A stretch of DNA of 64,000 nt from CAVVTR01 sp963751245 (GTDB lineage: Bacteria > Acidobacteriota > Thermoanaerobaculia > Thermoanaerobaculales > Thermoanaerobaculaceae), in contig CAVVTR010000005.1 of the NCBI GenBank assembly GCA_963751245.1, positions 124,001 through 188,000 on the forward strand, given 5' to 3'. The translations under genes were made by a program, and so were the position numbers. The notes beneath the pieces were generated by a model. The model was not told the DNA's origin. It made no database searches and saw only the letters and a list, made by a program, of their open reading frames with translations. Below are positions 49,222-56,739 of this stretch, one piece after another; positions within the stretch are counted from its first letter, which is position 1, and each line of letters opens with the position of its first letter.

Positions 49222-50232
49222 ATGCTGAAGAAGATCGGTCTCATCGGCGGCGGCTTCATCGGTGGGGTGCTCGCGCAGGAGATCGCCCAGCGCGGGCTGG
49301 CTCGGGAGATCGGCGTCACCGACCCGGCTCCCATGGTCAACCCGGCGGATCCGCCGGAGCGGCAGGAGGTGGCGAAGAAGCAGTCCGTGTCGGCCGGCAA
49401 GTGCCTCGACATCGCCGAGGGCCTGCCGACCATCAACCGGGACATCAAGCTCACGGGCTCCAAGGACTACTCGGCGCTGGCCGGCGCGGAGATGATCATC
49501 AACACCGCCGGCGTTCCCCGCAAGGCGCGGCCCGACGGCACCTTCCCCAGCCGCGAGGAGCTTCTGACCATCAACCTGAAGGTCACCCTCCAGGTCGCCA
49601 AGGGCATCCAGCAGTACTGCCCCGACGCGATGATCATCTCCATCGCCAACCCCCTCGACGCCATCGTCTTCACCCTCGACAAGCGGCTCAGCCCCGCCAA
49701 GAACAAGCTCCTGGGCATGGCCGGCGTGCTCGACTCCGGCCGGTACTGCGCCTTCGTGGCGGAGGCGGCCGGCGTTTCGGTGGAGAACGTCAACGCCCTC
49801 GTCCTCGGCGGCCACGGCGACACCATGGTCCCGGTCCGCAGCTCCTGCCAGATCGCAGGCATCCCCGTGACGAAGTTCCTCGACGAGGAGACCCTCGCCA
49901 AGATCGAGACCCGCACCCGCAAGGCCGGCGGTGAGGTGGTCGGTCTGCTCGGGTTCGGCTCGGCGTTCGTCTCCCCCGCCTGGGCGGCGCTGGAGATGGC
50001 CGAGGCCATCATCTTCGACAAGAAGAAGATCATCCCCGTGTGTGCCAAGCTCGAGGGCGAGTACGGCGTCAACGGCCTCTTCGTGGGCGTGCCGGCCGTG
50101 GTGGGCAGGGGCGGCATCGAGAAGATCCTCGAGATCGACCTCACCGCTGACGAGAAGGCCGCCTTCCAGAAGTCCGTGGACAGCGTGCACAAGACCTGCT
50201 CCGAGGCCGAGGAGATGCTCAAGAGCCTCTAG
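49222..50232 (+). CDS. Malate/lactate dehydrogenase-like enzyme with active-site loop insertion
   Basis: A 336-residue LDH/MDH-superfamily protein. The cofactor loop GLIGGGFIGGVLAQ, the Asp ending beta2 (GVTDPAP, NAD preference), IANPLDAI and GGHGDTMVPV with the catalytic His are present. It differs from the 44672 gene in two ways. It has a long insertion after beta2 (PMVNPADPPERQEVAKKQ). Its substrate loop is about five residues longer (PRKARPDGTFPSREELL). That loop sets malate versus lactate choice. The C-terminus is a normal helix. It probably shares transcription with sdh. I would call it malate dehydrogenase until tested. Confidence 0.85.
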   Translation: MLKKIGLIGGGFIGGVLAQEIAQRGLAREIGVTDPAPMVNPADPPERQEVAKKQSVSAGKCLDIAEGLPTINRDIKLTGSKDYSALAGAEMIINTAGVPRKARPDGTFPSREELLTINLKVTLQVAKGIQQYCPDAMIISIANPLDAIVFTLDKRLSPAKNKLLGMAGVLDSGRYCAFVAEAAGVSVENVNALVLGGHGDTMVPVRSSCQIAGIPVTKFLDEETLAKIETRTRKAGGEVVGLLGFGSAFVSPAWAALEMAEAIIFDKKKIIPVCAKLEGEYGVNGLFVGVPAVVGRGGIEKILEIDLTADEKAAFQKSVDSVHKTCSEAEEMLKSL

Positions 50233-50257
50233 TCCTACCCCGAGTCGTACGGAAGTC

Positions 50258-50290
50258 GAGGCCGGAGCCCGCGCTCCGGCCTCGCCGTCT
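50258..50290 (+). terminator. Terminator after the second MDH gene
   Basis: An 11-bp perfect stem (GAGGCCGGAGC / GCTCCGGCCTC, 4-nt loop) lies 25 nt past the stop; the tail (GCCGTCT) is T-poor, so efficiency is uncertain. Confidence 0.5.
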
Positions 50291-50326
50291 CCGCGGCCCC
50301 CCTCACCTGCGGCGTCGCCCCGGGGC

Positions 50327-50770
50327 TCAGCCCTCGGGGCGGGAGGGGGGCCGGCGCGACGCGGCGCGGCGCTCGCGGAGCGCGTCGAGGCTCCACGGTC
50401 CCGCGCCGGCGGCCGAGATGTACAGCCACACGAAGCAGTAGAGCGCGGGCGGAATGCCGCCGGTGAGCACCGGCCAGAACCCCTGAGGTGCGAAGAACTG
50501 GAAGTACGCGACCGCCATCTCTCCGGAGAGCGCGAACGCCACCGGCCTCGTGAACAGGCCCAGCAGCAGCAGGCCTCCGCCGACCACCTCGAGCACCCCG
50601 GCGAGCCCGACCTCCGAGAACAGCGGGACCGTCCCGCCGGACGGCGGCACGCCCGCCGGGAACGCGAACAGCTTCATCGTGCCTGCCTGGACGAACATGA
50701 ACGCGCCGGCGACGCGCAGCACGCTCAGCAGCTTGGGTGCCAGCGACCGCCAATGGTATGCCGGGCTCAT
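50327..50770 (-). CDS. DoxX-family membrane protein
   Basis: A 147-residue protein with four predicted helices and the DoxX pattern: LRVAGAFMFVQAGTMKLF near the N-terminus, LAGVLEVVGGGLLLLGLFTRP, GEMAVAYFQFFAPQGFWP and a final helix. The family is linked to oxidative-stress complexes and thiosulfate:quinone oxidoreductase subunits, but most members are uncharacterised. ATG 50770 has AGGTGG upstream. Divergent from trmO. The last codons overlap a GGGGCTCAGCCC-type repeat. Confidence 0.85.
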   Translation of the reverse strand: MSPAYHWRSLAPKLLSVLRVAGAFMFVQAGTMKLFAFPAGVPPSGGTVPLFSEVGLAGVLEVVGGGLLLLGLFTRPVAFALSGEMAVAYFQFFAPQGFWPVLTGGIPPALYCFVWLYISAAGAGPWSLDALRERRAASRRPPSRPEG

Positions 50771-50923
50771 GGGTCCACCTCCATTCCATCTGCCTGTCCG
50801 GGTTCGTTCTAGAGCGTCTCCCGCTGCCGGCCGCATTCCCGGCGGGAGGCGCCGGCGCCGTGCCGCGGCGGTGCGGGCCCGGGGAGCGGAGCCCGCGCTA
50901 TGCTCGACGGGGAGGCGGGTGCC

Positions 50924-51400
50924 ATGGACCAGTGCGTCTTCAGAGCCATCGGCGTGATTCGCACGCCCTTCGCCGAGCAGCGGGAGACCCCGATCCAGCC
51001 GGTGTACGCCCAGGGGGTCCGGGGCGCGCTGGAGCTCGATCCGGAGTACGAAGAGGCGCTCCGGGACCTGGACGGCTTCGAGCGCATCTGGGTGCTGTAC
51101 GCCTTCGACCGGGCCAGGGCGTTCGAGCCCCTCGTCGTTCCCTACCGCGACCAGGTCCCTCGGGGCCTGTTCGCGACCCGGGCGCCGTCGCGGCCAAACC
51201 CGGTCGGGCTGTCGGTCTTCCGTCTCCTCGGTATCGAGGGCGCCGTCGTCCGTGTGGCCGACGTGGATGTCCTGGACGGCACGCCGCTGCTGGACATCAA
51301 GCCCTACGTGCCGGCGTTCGACGCGTTCCCGGACGCGGCGGCGGGGTGGCTCGACGCCGCCGGCACCGGGCGCACCCGGGCCGACCGCCGCTTCGAGTAG
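50924..51400 (+). CDS. trmO: TrmO-family tRNA (t6A37) N6-methyltransferase
   Basis: A 158-residue member of the UPF0066/TsaA family, whose characterised member TrmO methylates N6 of t6A37 in tRNA with S-adenosylmethionine. Conserved segments: AIGVIRTPFAE at the N-terminus, LDGFERIWVLYAFDR, the signature PRGLFATRAPSRPNPVGLS, and VLDGTPLLDIKPYVP. ATG 50924 follows GGGGAGG. An earlier in-frame ATG at 50900 lies inside a TATGCT -10-like box and is less likely. The enzyme is cytoplasmic. Confidence 0.85.
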   Translation: MDQCVFRAIGVIRTPFAEQRETPIQPVYAQGVRGALELDPEYEEALRDLDGFERIWVLYAFDRARAFEPLVVPYRDQVPRGLFATRAPSRPNPVGLSVFRLLGIEGAVVRVADVDVLDGTPLLDIKPYVPAFDAFPDAAAGWLDAAGTGRTRADRRFE

Positions 51401-51466
51401 CCGGCGCGCTGCCGCGCTGCGCGGAGGGTCCGGATCCGTGTATCGTGGGTGTCCGGGGAGGACAGC

Positions 51467-51913
51467 ATGAGCGAGCCGGTTCGGATCGGCATCATCATCT
51501 GCGATCGCTACCGCACGTGTGCCGGGGGCAAGTGCCTGCGGGCGCTGCACCGCCGCGAGGGGGCCTTCAGCGTCTACGAGGGCCGGGAGGTCGAGCTGGT
51601 CGGCTACACGACCTGCGACGGCTGCCCCGGAGGCAACGTCGAGTACGCGCCGGAGGAGATGAAGAAGAACGGCGCCGACGTGATCCATCTCGCCACGGGC
51701 ATGGTCGTGGGCTACCCGCCGTGCCCTCACCTGGAGTCCTTCCGCCGCTTCATTCCCGAGAAGTTCGGCATTCCCGTGGTCGTCGGCACCCATCCGATTC
51801 CCCAGAAGTATCTCCTCACGCACCAGCGCTGCCGGACCTGGGCCGCGCCGGAGTGGGAGGAGCTCACCGCCCCCACCATGGCCGACGAGCCGACGCGGCT
51901 GGCGTACGACTGA
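51467..51913 (+). CDS. CGGC-domain protein, putative metal-binding
   Basis: A 148-residue protein of the CGGC family, named for cysteine/glycine motifs. It has IGIIICDRYRTCAGGKCLRAL, TTCDGCPGGN and GYPPCPHL, with at least six conserved Cys and a final RCRTWA. These likely bind a metal or cluster; the family is uncharacterised and common in anaerobes. ATG 51467 follows GGGGAGGA. It lies directly upstream of the DUF134/NifX-like cluster but has its own -10-like box (TATCGT). Confidence 0.75.
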   Translation: MSEPVRIGIIICDRYRTCAGGKCLRALHRREGAFSVYEGREVELVGYTTCDGCPGGNVEYAPEEMKKNGADVIHLATGMVVGYPPCPHLESFRRFIPEKFGIPVVVGTHPIPQKYLLTHQRCRTWAAPEWEELTAPTMADEPTRLAYD

Positions 51914-52008
51914 GCCGGGAGGCGCCTGTAGCACCGTGATCTGAATCCGCTGATCCGGCGGCGGGCCGCGGCGCGGCGCGGCCCCTTCGGGTGGTGGTGC
52001 CGCGGGGG

Positions 52009-52037
52009 TTGACAATCGGGAGTTATGAGCATATGTT
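52009..52037 (+). promoter_or_regulatory. Strong sigma70 promoter of the DUF134/NifX cluster
   Basis: Perfect TTGACA (52009-52014), 17-nt spacer and TATGTT (52032-52037). The start at ~52044 gives a ~11-nt leader before ATG 52055. The region is strikingly AT-rich against a very GC-rich background. Confidence 0.85.
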
Positions 52038-52047
52038 CTTTATGAGC
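52023..52047 (+). promoter_or_regulatory. Operator-like repeats over the DUF134 promoter
   Basis: An imperfect palindrome GAGCATATGTTC (52027-52038) covers the -10 box. TTATGAGC occurs twice (52023-52030 and 52040-52047), 17 bp apart and so on nearly the same helix face after 1.6 turns. These flank the transcription start and are likely binding sites for the DUF134 protein encoded immediately downstream (autoregulation, inferred). Confidence 0.6.
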
Positions 52048-52054
52048 GACGAAG

Positions 52055-52477
52055 ATGCCCCGCCCACCTCACCCGCGACGAATCGATCAGAACCTGCAGG
52101 CAGCGGGCTTCAAGCCCATCGGCCGGCCGGTCTGGCAGACGGAGATGGTCACCCTGGGGCTCGACGGCCTGGAGGCGCTGCGCCTCGCCGACCTCGAGGG
52201 TCTCTACCAGGAGGCGGCCGCCGAGCGGATGGGTGTCTCCCGGGCGACCTTCGCCCGGATCCTCACCGCCGCCCGGGCCACCGTGGCCGAGGCGCTGGTC
52301 GAGGGCAAGACCCTTGTCATCGGGGAGGCCCCGGTGGTCGAGGTCCCAGGCGGCCCGATTCCGTGCCCGGTGCACGGCGGCGTTCGGCGCCGCGGCCGCG
52401 GCTGCCGCTGCCGGCGGGGAGAGTGGGGCGGTCCGGGGCACGGCGACGACACACCGGATGGCGGCAGCACGGACTGA
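52055..52477 (+). CDS. DUF134 helix-turn-helix regulator
   Basis: A 140-residue DUF134 protein. It has the family start MPRPPHPRRI, FKPIGRP, then LGLDGLEALRLADLEGLYQ and the HTH segment EAAAERMGVSRATFARILTA (about 50-70), followed by ALVEGKTLVI. The C-terminal part holds several Cys (CPVHGG, CRCRRG) that could sense metal or redox state. DUF134 genes habitually sit beside NifX/MinD-type genes in anaerobes, as here. The short leader with weak ribosome site suggests translation close to the transcript end. Regulation of its own cluster is likely. Confidence 0.88.
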   Translation: MPRPPHPRRIDQNLQAAGFKPIGRPVWQTEMVTLGLDGLEALRLADLEGLYQEAAAERMGVSRATFARILTAARATVAEALVEGKTLVIGEAPVVEVPGGPIPCPVHGGVRRRGRGCRCRRGEWGGPGHGDDTPDGGSTD

Positions 52478-52489
52478 AGGGAGGATGTG

Positions 52490-52762
52490 ATGCCTGGATT
52501 CGACGGAAGCGGGCCCCGGGGACGGGGACCAAGAAGCGGCGGAGGGCGGGGGCGTTGCGCCCCGCGAGCGGAGGAGAACGGCGTGAACAGCGGCGTTGGC
52601 CGGGGCGGCGAACCCCGGGGCGGCGGTCGCGGCCGTTGCTGGGGTGGCGGTCCCGCGGGGGGGCGTGGACAGGGGTTCGGATGGCAGGGGGGTGGGCGAT
52701 GGGCCGGCCGCCGGGCCGGAGCCTTTCCGCCGCCGTCACAGCCGCCGAAAGACGACGAGTAG
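52490..52762 (+). CDS. DUF5320-type Gly/Arg-rich small protein
   Basis: A 90-residue protein starting MPGFDGSGPRGRGPRSGGGRG, the DUF5320 pattern. Repeats of RG and GG continue with Cys, Trp and Gln (GRCWGGG, GWQGGGRWAG), ending PPSQPPKDDE. Such proteins accompany the NifX/MinD cluster in many genomes; the function is unknown, perhaps a metal or nucleic acid binder. It follows the regulator by 12 nt with GGGAGG upstream of ATG 52490. Confidence 0.78.
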   Translation: MPGFDGSGPRGRGPRSGGGRGRCAPRAEENGVNSGVGRGGEPRGGGRGRCWGGGPAGGRGQGFGWQGGGRWAGRRAGAFPPPSQPPKDDE

Positions 52763-52787
52763 GTCTGCGTCGGAGGGGAGGAACACC

Positions 52788-53147
52788 GTGAAGCTGGCGA
52801 TCACTGCGATCCGTGGCACTCTCGACGCCGAGGTCGACCCCCGTTTCGGTCGTGCCCGGTTCTTCATCGTCCTCGGCGAGGGAGGACGGACCCTCGATGT
52901 CATCGATAACAGCGGCGCGGCGGACCTCGCCCACGGCGCCGGGATCGCCGCCGTCGAGACCCTCGTCCGGCGGGGCGTGGGCGTCCTGGTCACCGGCCAG
53001 GTGGGTCCCAAGGCGGAGCAGGGCCTGCGTGCCGCTGGGATCGAGACGCGGACGGGCGCCTCGGGGAGCTGCCGGGACGCCCTGGCGGCCCTGGCCCCCG
53101 AGTTCGCGGCGGCGGCCACCGCGGCTGACGCGGGCGTTCCGGACTGA
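52788..53147 (+). CDS. NifX/NifB-C family (dinitrogenase iron-molybdenum cofactor-like) protein 1
   Basis: A 119-residue single-domain protein of the dinitrogenase Fe-Mo cofactor family. It shows the fold pattern LAITAIRGTLDAEVDPRFGRARFFIV, then LAHGAGIAAVETLVRRGVGVLVTGQVGP, then EQGLRAAGIE, ending GVPD. In the ORP-type clusters of sulfate reducers such proteins bind a Mo-Cu-S cofactor. GTG 52788 has GAGGGGAGGAAC upstream. No nif structural genes are present here, so a nitrogenase role is unlikely. Confidence 0.85.
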   Translation: MKLAITAIRGTLDAEVDPRFGRARFFIVLGEGGRTLDVIDNSGAADLAHGAGIAAVETLVRRGVGVLVTGQVGPKAEQGLRAAGIETRTGASGSCRDALAALAPEFAAAATAADAGVPD

Positions 53148-53153
53148 GGCACC

Positions 53154-54026
53154 GTGGTGCTCCGGTCCAGCGACGCCGCCCCGGTCGTGGTCGCGGTGGC
53201 CTCCGGCAAGGGGGGGACCGGCAAGACCACCGTCGCCGCGAGCCTGGCGGTCACCGCGCCGCGGGCGGCCGTCTACGCCGACTGTGACGTCGAGGAGCCC
53301 GACGGCGCCCTCTTCCTCCACCCCGAGATCGACGCGGAACGGCCCTTCACGCAGCTTCTTCCCCGCTTCGACGCCACGCTCTGCGACGGCTGCGGCGTCT
53401 GCCACGACGTGTGCGTCTTCAAGGCCATCCTGGTGGCGGGAAAGCCGCTGCTGTTCGCCGACCGCTGCCACGCCTGCGGCGCCTGCGCCGCGCTGTGCCC
53501 GCGCGGGGCGATCAGCGAGGAGCCCGTGGCCCGGGGGTCGATCCGGACCGGGCGGCGCGGCGCCCTGGACTTCGTGGAGGGCCGCCTGGCGGTGGGCGAG
53601 GCGTCGCCAACCGCCCTGGTGCGCGCGGTGCGCGAGGAGGCGAGCCGCGGCCGCCGCGCGGTGGTGCTGGACGCCGCGCCGGGAACGTCGTGTCCGGTGA
53701 TCGCGGCCGCCTACGGGGCGGACTTCCTCCTGCTGGTGACCGAGCCGACGCCGCTGGGCCTTCACGACCTCGCGCTGGCCATGGAGATGGGGAAGGCGCT
53801 GGGAGTGCCCATGGGCGTGGTGGTCAACCGCGCCGGGGAGGACGAGGACGGCGACGTGGCCCGCCTCACTGCGCGGCACGGCGTGCCGGTGCTCCGCCGC
53901 ATCCCTTTCGACCGGAGGATCGCCGCGGCGTACGCCCGCGGCGAGGTGCTGGTCGAGGCGCTCCCGGAGTTCAGGGAGACTGTCGAGGGCCTGTGGCGGG
54001 ACATCCTGGCAGGAGCGGTCCGATGA
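53154..54026 (+). CDS. MinD/Mrp-family ATPase with inserted 2x[4Fe-4S] ferredoxin domain (first)
   Basis: A 290-residue P-loop ATPase. The deviant Walker A ASGKGGTGKTT is at about residues 16-26. Between about 80 and 125 a ferredoxin insert carries two CxxCxxCxxxC motifs (CDGCGVCHDVC; CHACGACAALCP). The Walker A' / switch region resumes with VVLDAAPGTSCPVI and LVTEPTPLGLHDL. Such pairs are encoded in ORP-type loci; they are thought to assemble or carry metal clusters. GTG 53154 follows GAGG. It overlaps the second ATPase gene by 4 nt. Confidence 0.9.
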   Translation: MVLRSSDAAPVVVAVASGKGGTGKTTVAASLAVTAPRAAVYADCDVEEPDGALFLHPEIDAERPFTQLLPRFDATLCDGCGVCHDVCVFKAILVAGKPLLFADRCHACGACAALCPRGAISEEPVARGSIRTGRRGALDFVEGRLAVGEASPTALVRAVREEASRGRRAVVLDAAPGTSCPVIAAAYGADFLLLVTEPTPLGLHDLALAMEMGKALGVPMGVVVNRAGEDEDGDVARLTARHGVPVLRRIPFDRRIAAAYARGEVLVEALPEFRETVEGLWRDILAGAVR

Positions 54027-54922
54027 TGCAGCTCACGGTGCTCTCGGGCAAGGGCGGGACAGGAAAGACGTCGTTCACGGCGGCGCTCGCCCGCCTGGCC
54101 CCGGGCGTCCTGGTCGCCGACGCCGATGTGGACGCGCCCAACCTCCATCTCCTGCTCCGCGCCGGGAGGGAGCTCCGACCGGCGACGGAGTTCGTCGGGG
54201 GCTTCAAGGTGGAGATCGACGAGGACGCGTGCGACGGCTGCGGCGAGTGCGCCCGCGTCTGCCGTTTCGGCGCCGTGCAGCAGGACGCCGCCGGAGCGGC
54301 GGCGCGCATCGACCCGTTCGCCTGCGAGGGGTGCGGCTTCTGCGCCCGGGTGTGCCCGGCCGGGGCGATCACCATGGACCGCCGGGTCGCCGGCACGATC
54401 CACGTCACCGGCACCGAGGTCGGGCCGCTGGTCCACGCGCGCCTCCAGGTGGCCGAGGAGAACAGCGGGAAGCTCGTGTCCGAGGTGCGCCGGCTGGCCG
54501 TCGACGTGGCCCGCTCCGAGGGACGCGAGCTGATCCTCGTGGACGGTCCGCCCGGGGTGGGCTGTCCGGCCATCTCCTCCCTGAGCGGAACGGACGCCGT
54601 GCTCCTCGTCACCGAGCCCACGCCGGCGGGGCTCGCCGACCTGGAGCGTGTGGCCGACCTCGCCGCCCACTTCGGCGTCCCGGCCGCCGTGGTGCTCAAC
54701 AAGGCCGGGCTCTGGCCGCCCGCCGAGGGCGCGGTGGAGGAGCTGTGTGCTGCCCGCGGTCTCCCGTTCCTGGGCCGGGTTCCCTACGACGCGGCGTTCC
54801 ACTCCGCCGCGCGGGCCGGCAGGACCGTCGTGGACGTGGGACCGCCCGTGCTGGTGGGCCGGCTGATCACCCTCTGGGAGGATGTCAGGACGTTCCTCGG
54901 CTCGGTGGCGGGGGCGACGTGA
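54023..54922 (+). CDS. MinD/Mrp-family ATPase with inserted 2x[4Fe-4S] ferredoxin domain (second)
   Basis: A 299-residue paralogue of the preceding gene: Walker A LSGKGGTGKTS (about 7-17), ferredoxin insert CDGCGECARVC and CEGCGFCARVCP (about 70-115), ILVDGPPGVGCPAISSL and LVTEPTPAGLADL. The two ATPases probably form a heterodimer. ATG 54023 overlaps the upstream stop; a second ATG at 54026 is equally possible. The next gene overlaps this stop (GTGA), so the cluster is tightly coupled. Confidence 0.9.
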   Translation: MMQLTVLSGKGGTGKTSFTAALARLAPGVLVADADVDAPNLHLLLRAGRELRPATEFVGGFKVEIDEDACDGCGECARVCRFGAVQQDAAGAAARIDPFACEGCGFCARVCPAGAITMDRRVAGTIHVTGTEVGPLVHARLQVAEENSGKLVSEVRRLAVDVARSEGRELILVDGPPGVGCPAISSLSGTDAVLLVTEPTPAGLADLERVADLAAHFGVPAAVVLNKAGLWPPAEGAVEELCAARGLPFLGRVPYDAAFHSAARAGRTVVDVGPPVLVGRLITLWEDVRTFLGSVAGAT

Positions 54923-55887
54923 GGAGGCCGGGCGGCTTCGCCTACGGTCCCGTGCCCAGCCGGCGGCTGGGCGCCAGCCTCGGCGTCGACGTGGTTCCGA
55001 TGAAGAGCTGCACCTACGACTGCATCTACTGCCAGCTCGGCCCCACCACGACGCTGACCTGCGAGCGCGCGCCGTTCTACCGGGTCGACGAGATCGTTGC
55101 GGACGTGGAGGAGAAGCTGTCCGCGCGTCGTCCGCCCCGGATCATCACCGTGGCCGGCTGCGGCGAGCCGACGCTGTACGCGGGGCTGGGCGAGCTCATC
55201 GGCGCCCTGAAGGGGATCACGCGCATCCCGGTGGCTCTGCTCACCAACGGCGCCCTCTTCCACCGCCGTGAAGTGCGCCGCGAGGCGGCCCGCGCCGACC
55301 TCGTCATGCCCAGCCTCGACGCCGGGGACGAGGCGATGTTCCGGTGCGTCAACCGGCCCGCCGACGGTCTCGCCCTCGAGCAGGTCGTCGAAGGCCTCGC
55401 GACGTTCCGGCGCGAGTATCCGGGAGAGATCTGGCTCGAGGTCATGGTGCTGGCCGGCCTCACCGACACGCCCTCGGCGGTGGCCGCCATCGCCGCCCTG
55501 GCACGGCGCATCGCCCCCGACCGCATCCAGCTCAACACCGCGGTGAGGCCCACCTTCGAGGAGAGCGCCGCTCCCGTGGCGTCGCAGCGGCTCTTTGAGC
55601 TCTCCAGGGTGTTCGCGCAGGAGGCCGAGGTCGTCGCCGGGTGGCGGGGCGGGCCCGACGACACGCGCGCCGGCGGCTCGCCCGACGACGAGCCGATCCT
55701 CCGTCTGCTCACGCGGCGCCCCTGCACCGTGGAGCAGATCGCGTCCGGGCTCGGCTTCCGCCCCAACGCCGTGGTCAAGGTCCTGGCGGACCTCGAGCAC
55801 CGGGGCAGGGCACACCGGGTCGTGCGGGGAGGTCGGGTGTTCTGGCATGCCATCGAGAGGCGCGACGCGCTGAGGGGTGACGCGTGA
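54919..55887 (+). CDS. Radical SAM protein with C-terminal winged helix
   Basis: A 322-residue radical SAM enzyme. The [4Fe-4S] motif is CTYDCIYCQ (C-x3-C-x2-C) near residue 31, after GPVPSRRLGASLGVDV. The GCGEPTLY (GGE-type) motif and LTNGALF follow, typical of the TIM-barrel SAM site. The last ~80 residues form a winged-helix-like domain (VEQIASGLGFRPNAVVKVLADL). The N-terminal pattern resembles a conserved group near NifB-type chemistry, but no substrate is proven. Its position in the NifX/MinD cluster suggests cofactor synthesis. GTG 54919. Confidence 0.87.
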   Translation: MRRPGGFAYGPVPSRRLGASLGVDVVPMKSCTYDCIYCQLGPTTTLTCERAPFYRVDEIVADVEEKLSARRPPRIITVAGCGEPTLYAGLGELIGALKGITRIPVALLTNGALFHRREVRREAARADLVMPSLDAGDEAMFRCVNRPADGLALEQVVEGLATFRREYPGEIWLEVMVLAGLTDTPSAVAAIAALARRIAPDRIQLNTAVRPTFEESAAPVASQRLFELSRVFAQEAEVVAGWRGGPDDTRAGGSPDDEPILRLLTRRPCTVEQIASGLGFRPNAVVKVLADLEHRGRAHRVVRGGRVFWHAIERRDALRGDA

Positions 55888-56053
55888 GCCCGGCTGCGTC
55901 GCCGGCGGCCCGGGACGGGTGGCGTGCCGCCGTCGTTGCCCGGGTCGGGGAGCAGCTTCATCGAGGTGGAACCGATCTGCGTTCGCTCCGGCGCGGGCCC
56001 TGGAAGCCCCGTGCCGGCAGCGGGTCCCGAGGGACCCGGAAAGGGAGCATGGA

Positions 56054-56428
56054 ATGAAGGTCATCGCGGTACCGCTGGCGAATCGCCAGTTCTGTTCTCA
56101 TTTCGGAGGAGCCGAGGAGTTTGCCCTGTTCGCCGTGGACGAGGGGAACGGGGCGGTCAGCGGAGCCTCCGTGGAGCCGGCGCCACCGCACGAGCGTGGC
56201 ACCTACCCCCCGTGGCTGCGCGAACGGGGTGTGACCACCGTGCTGGCCGCCGGTATGGGCGGGCGCGCGGCGGAGATGTTCGACTCCTACGGCATTGAGG
56301 TGGTGACGGGCGTCCCGGAAGGGGACCCGCTCGAGCTGGTGGAGCGCTACCTCGCCGGTACGCTGGCAGCGACGTCCGCGGTCTGCGCTGGCGGGGAGCT
56401 CCACCACTGCGGCCACCACGACCACTGA
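56054..56428 (+). CDS. NifX/NifB-C family protein 2, His-rich tail
   Basis: A 124-residue second dinitrogenase-cofactor-like domain protein: MKVIAVPLANRQFCSHFGGAEEFALF, GVTTVLAAGMGGRAAEMF, YGIEVVTGVPEG. The tail CAGGELHHCGHHDH carries two Cys and five His, a probable metal-binding extension absent from the first copy. ATG 56054 has GGGAG upstream. A 166-nt gap after the radical SAM gene may hold a separate promoter, not clearly visible. Confidence 0.85.
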   Translation: MKVIAVPLANRQFCSHFGGAEEFALFAVDEGNGAVSGASVEPAPPHERGTYPPWLRERGVTTVLAAGMGGRAAEMFDSYGIEVVTGVPEGDPLELVERYLAGTLAATSAVCAGGELHHCGHHDH

Positions 56429-56441
56429 GCGGAGGTGTGCC

Positions 56442-56639
56442 ATGACCGGTCAGCAGAGAGAAGCCCTGGGACGCGACGGCTCGTGCGTGTGCGTGGCGTG
56501 CGGCCACCGTCAGCCGCACCGCCAGGGCGTACCGTGCCGCGAGGAGCGCTGTCCCGAGTGCGGAAAGGCGATGCTGCGGGAGGGCTCGCCGCATCACCAG
56601 CAGGTGCTCGCGCGCCGCAAGACGAAACCAGAGTCGTAG
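56442..56639 (+). CDS. Small zinc-ribbon/ferredoxin-like protein, 65 residues
   Basis: A short cysteine protein: SCVCVACGHRQPHRQGVPCREERCPECGKAML, five to six Cys in CxC, CxxC and CPxC arrangements, then a basic His-containing tail (HHQQVLARRKTK). Similar small proteins regularly follow NifX-type genes. It likely binds zinc or an Fe-S cluster. A GGAGG site at 56430-56434 precedes the ATG. It ends the cluster, convergent to the response-regulator genes. Confidence 0.78.
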   Translation: MTGQQREALGRDGSCVCVACGHRQPHRQGVPCREERCPECGKAMLREGSPHHQQVLARRKTKPES

Positions 56640-56739
56640 CGCCGCCGGGCGCAGCCACGCGACTTCGCTGCGGGCCCGCTGCCGCCACTGGCGGAGCGGG
56701 GTCCGCACGCGGCCCCCGGGCGCGGTTGTCCTCGGCCCG

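Noticed and set aside
52788..56428. NifX-like genes as evidence of nitrogen fixation
   Set aside because: No nifHDK, nifB or nifEN genes are in the window, and such single-domain proteins are common in non-fixing anaerobes.
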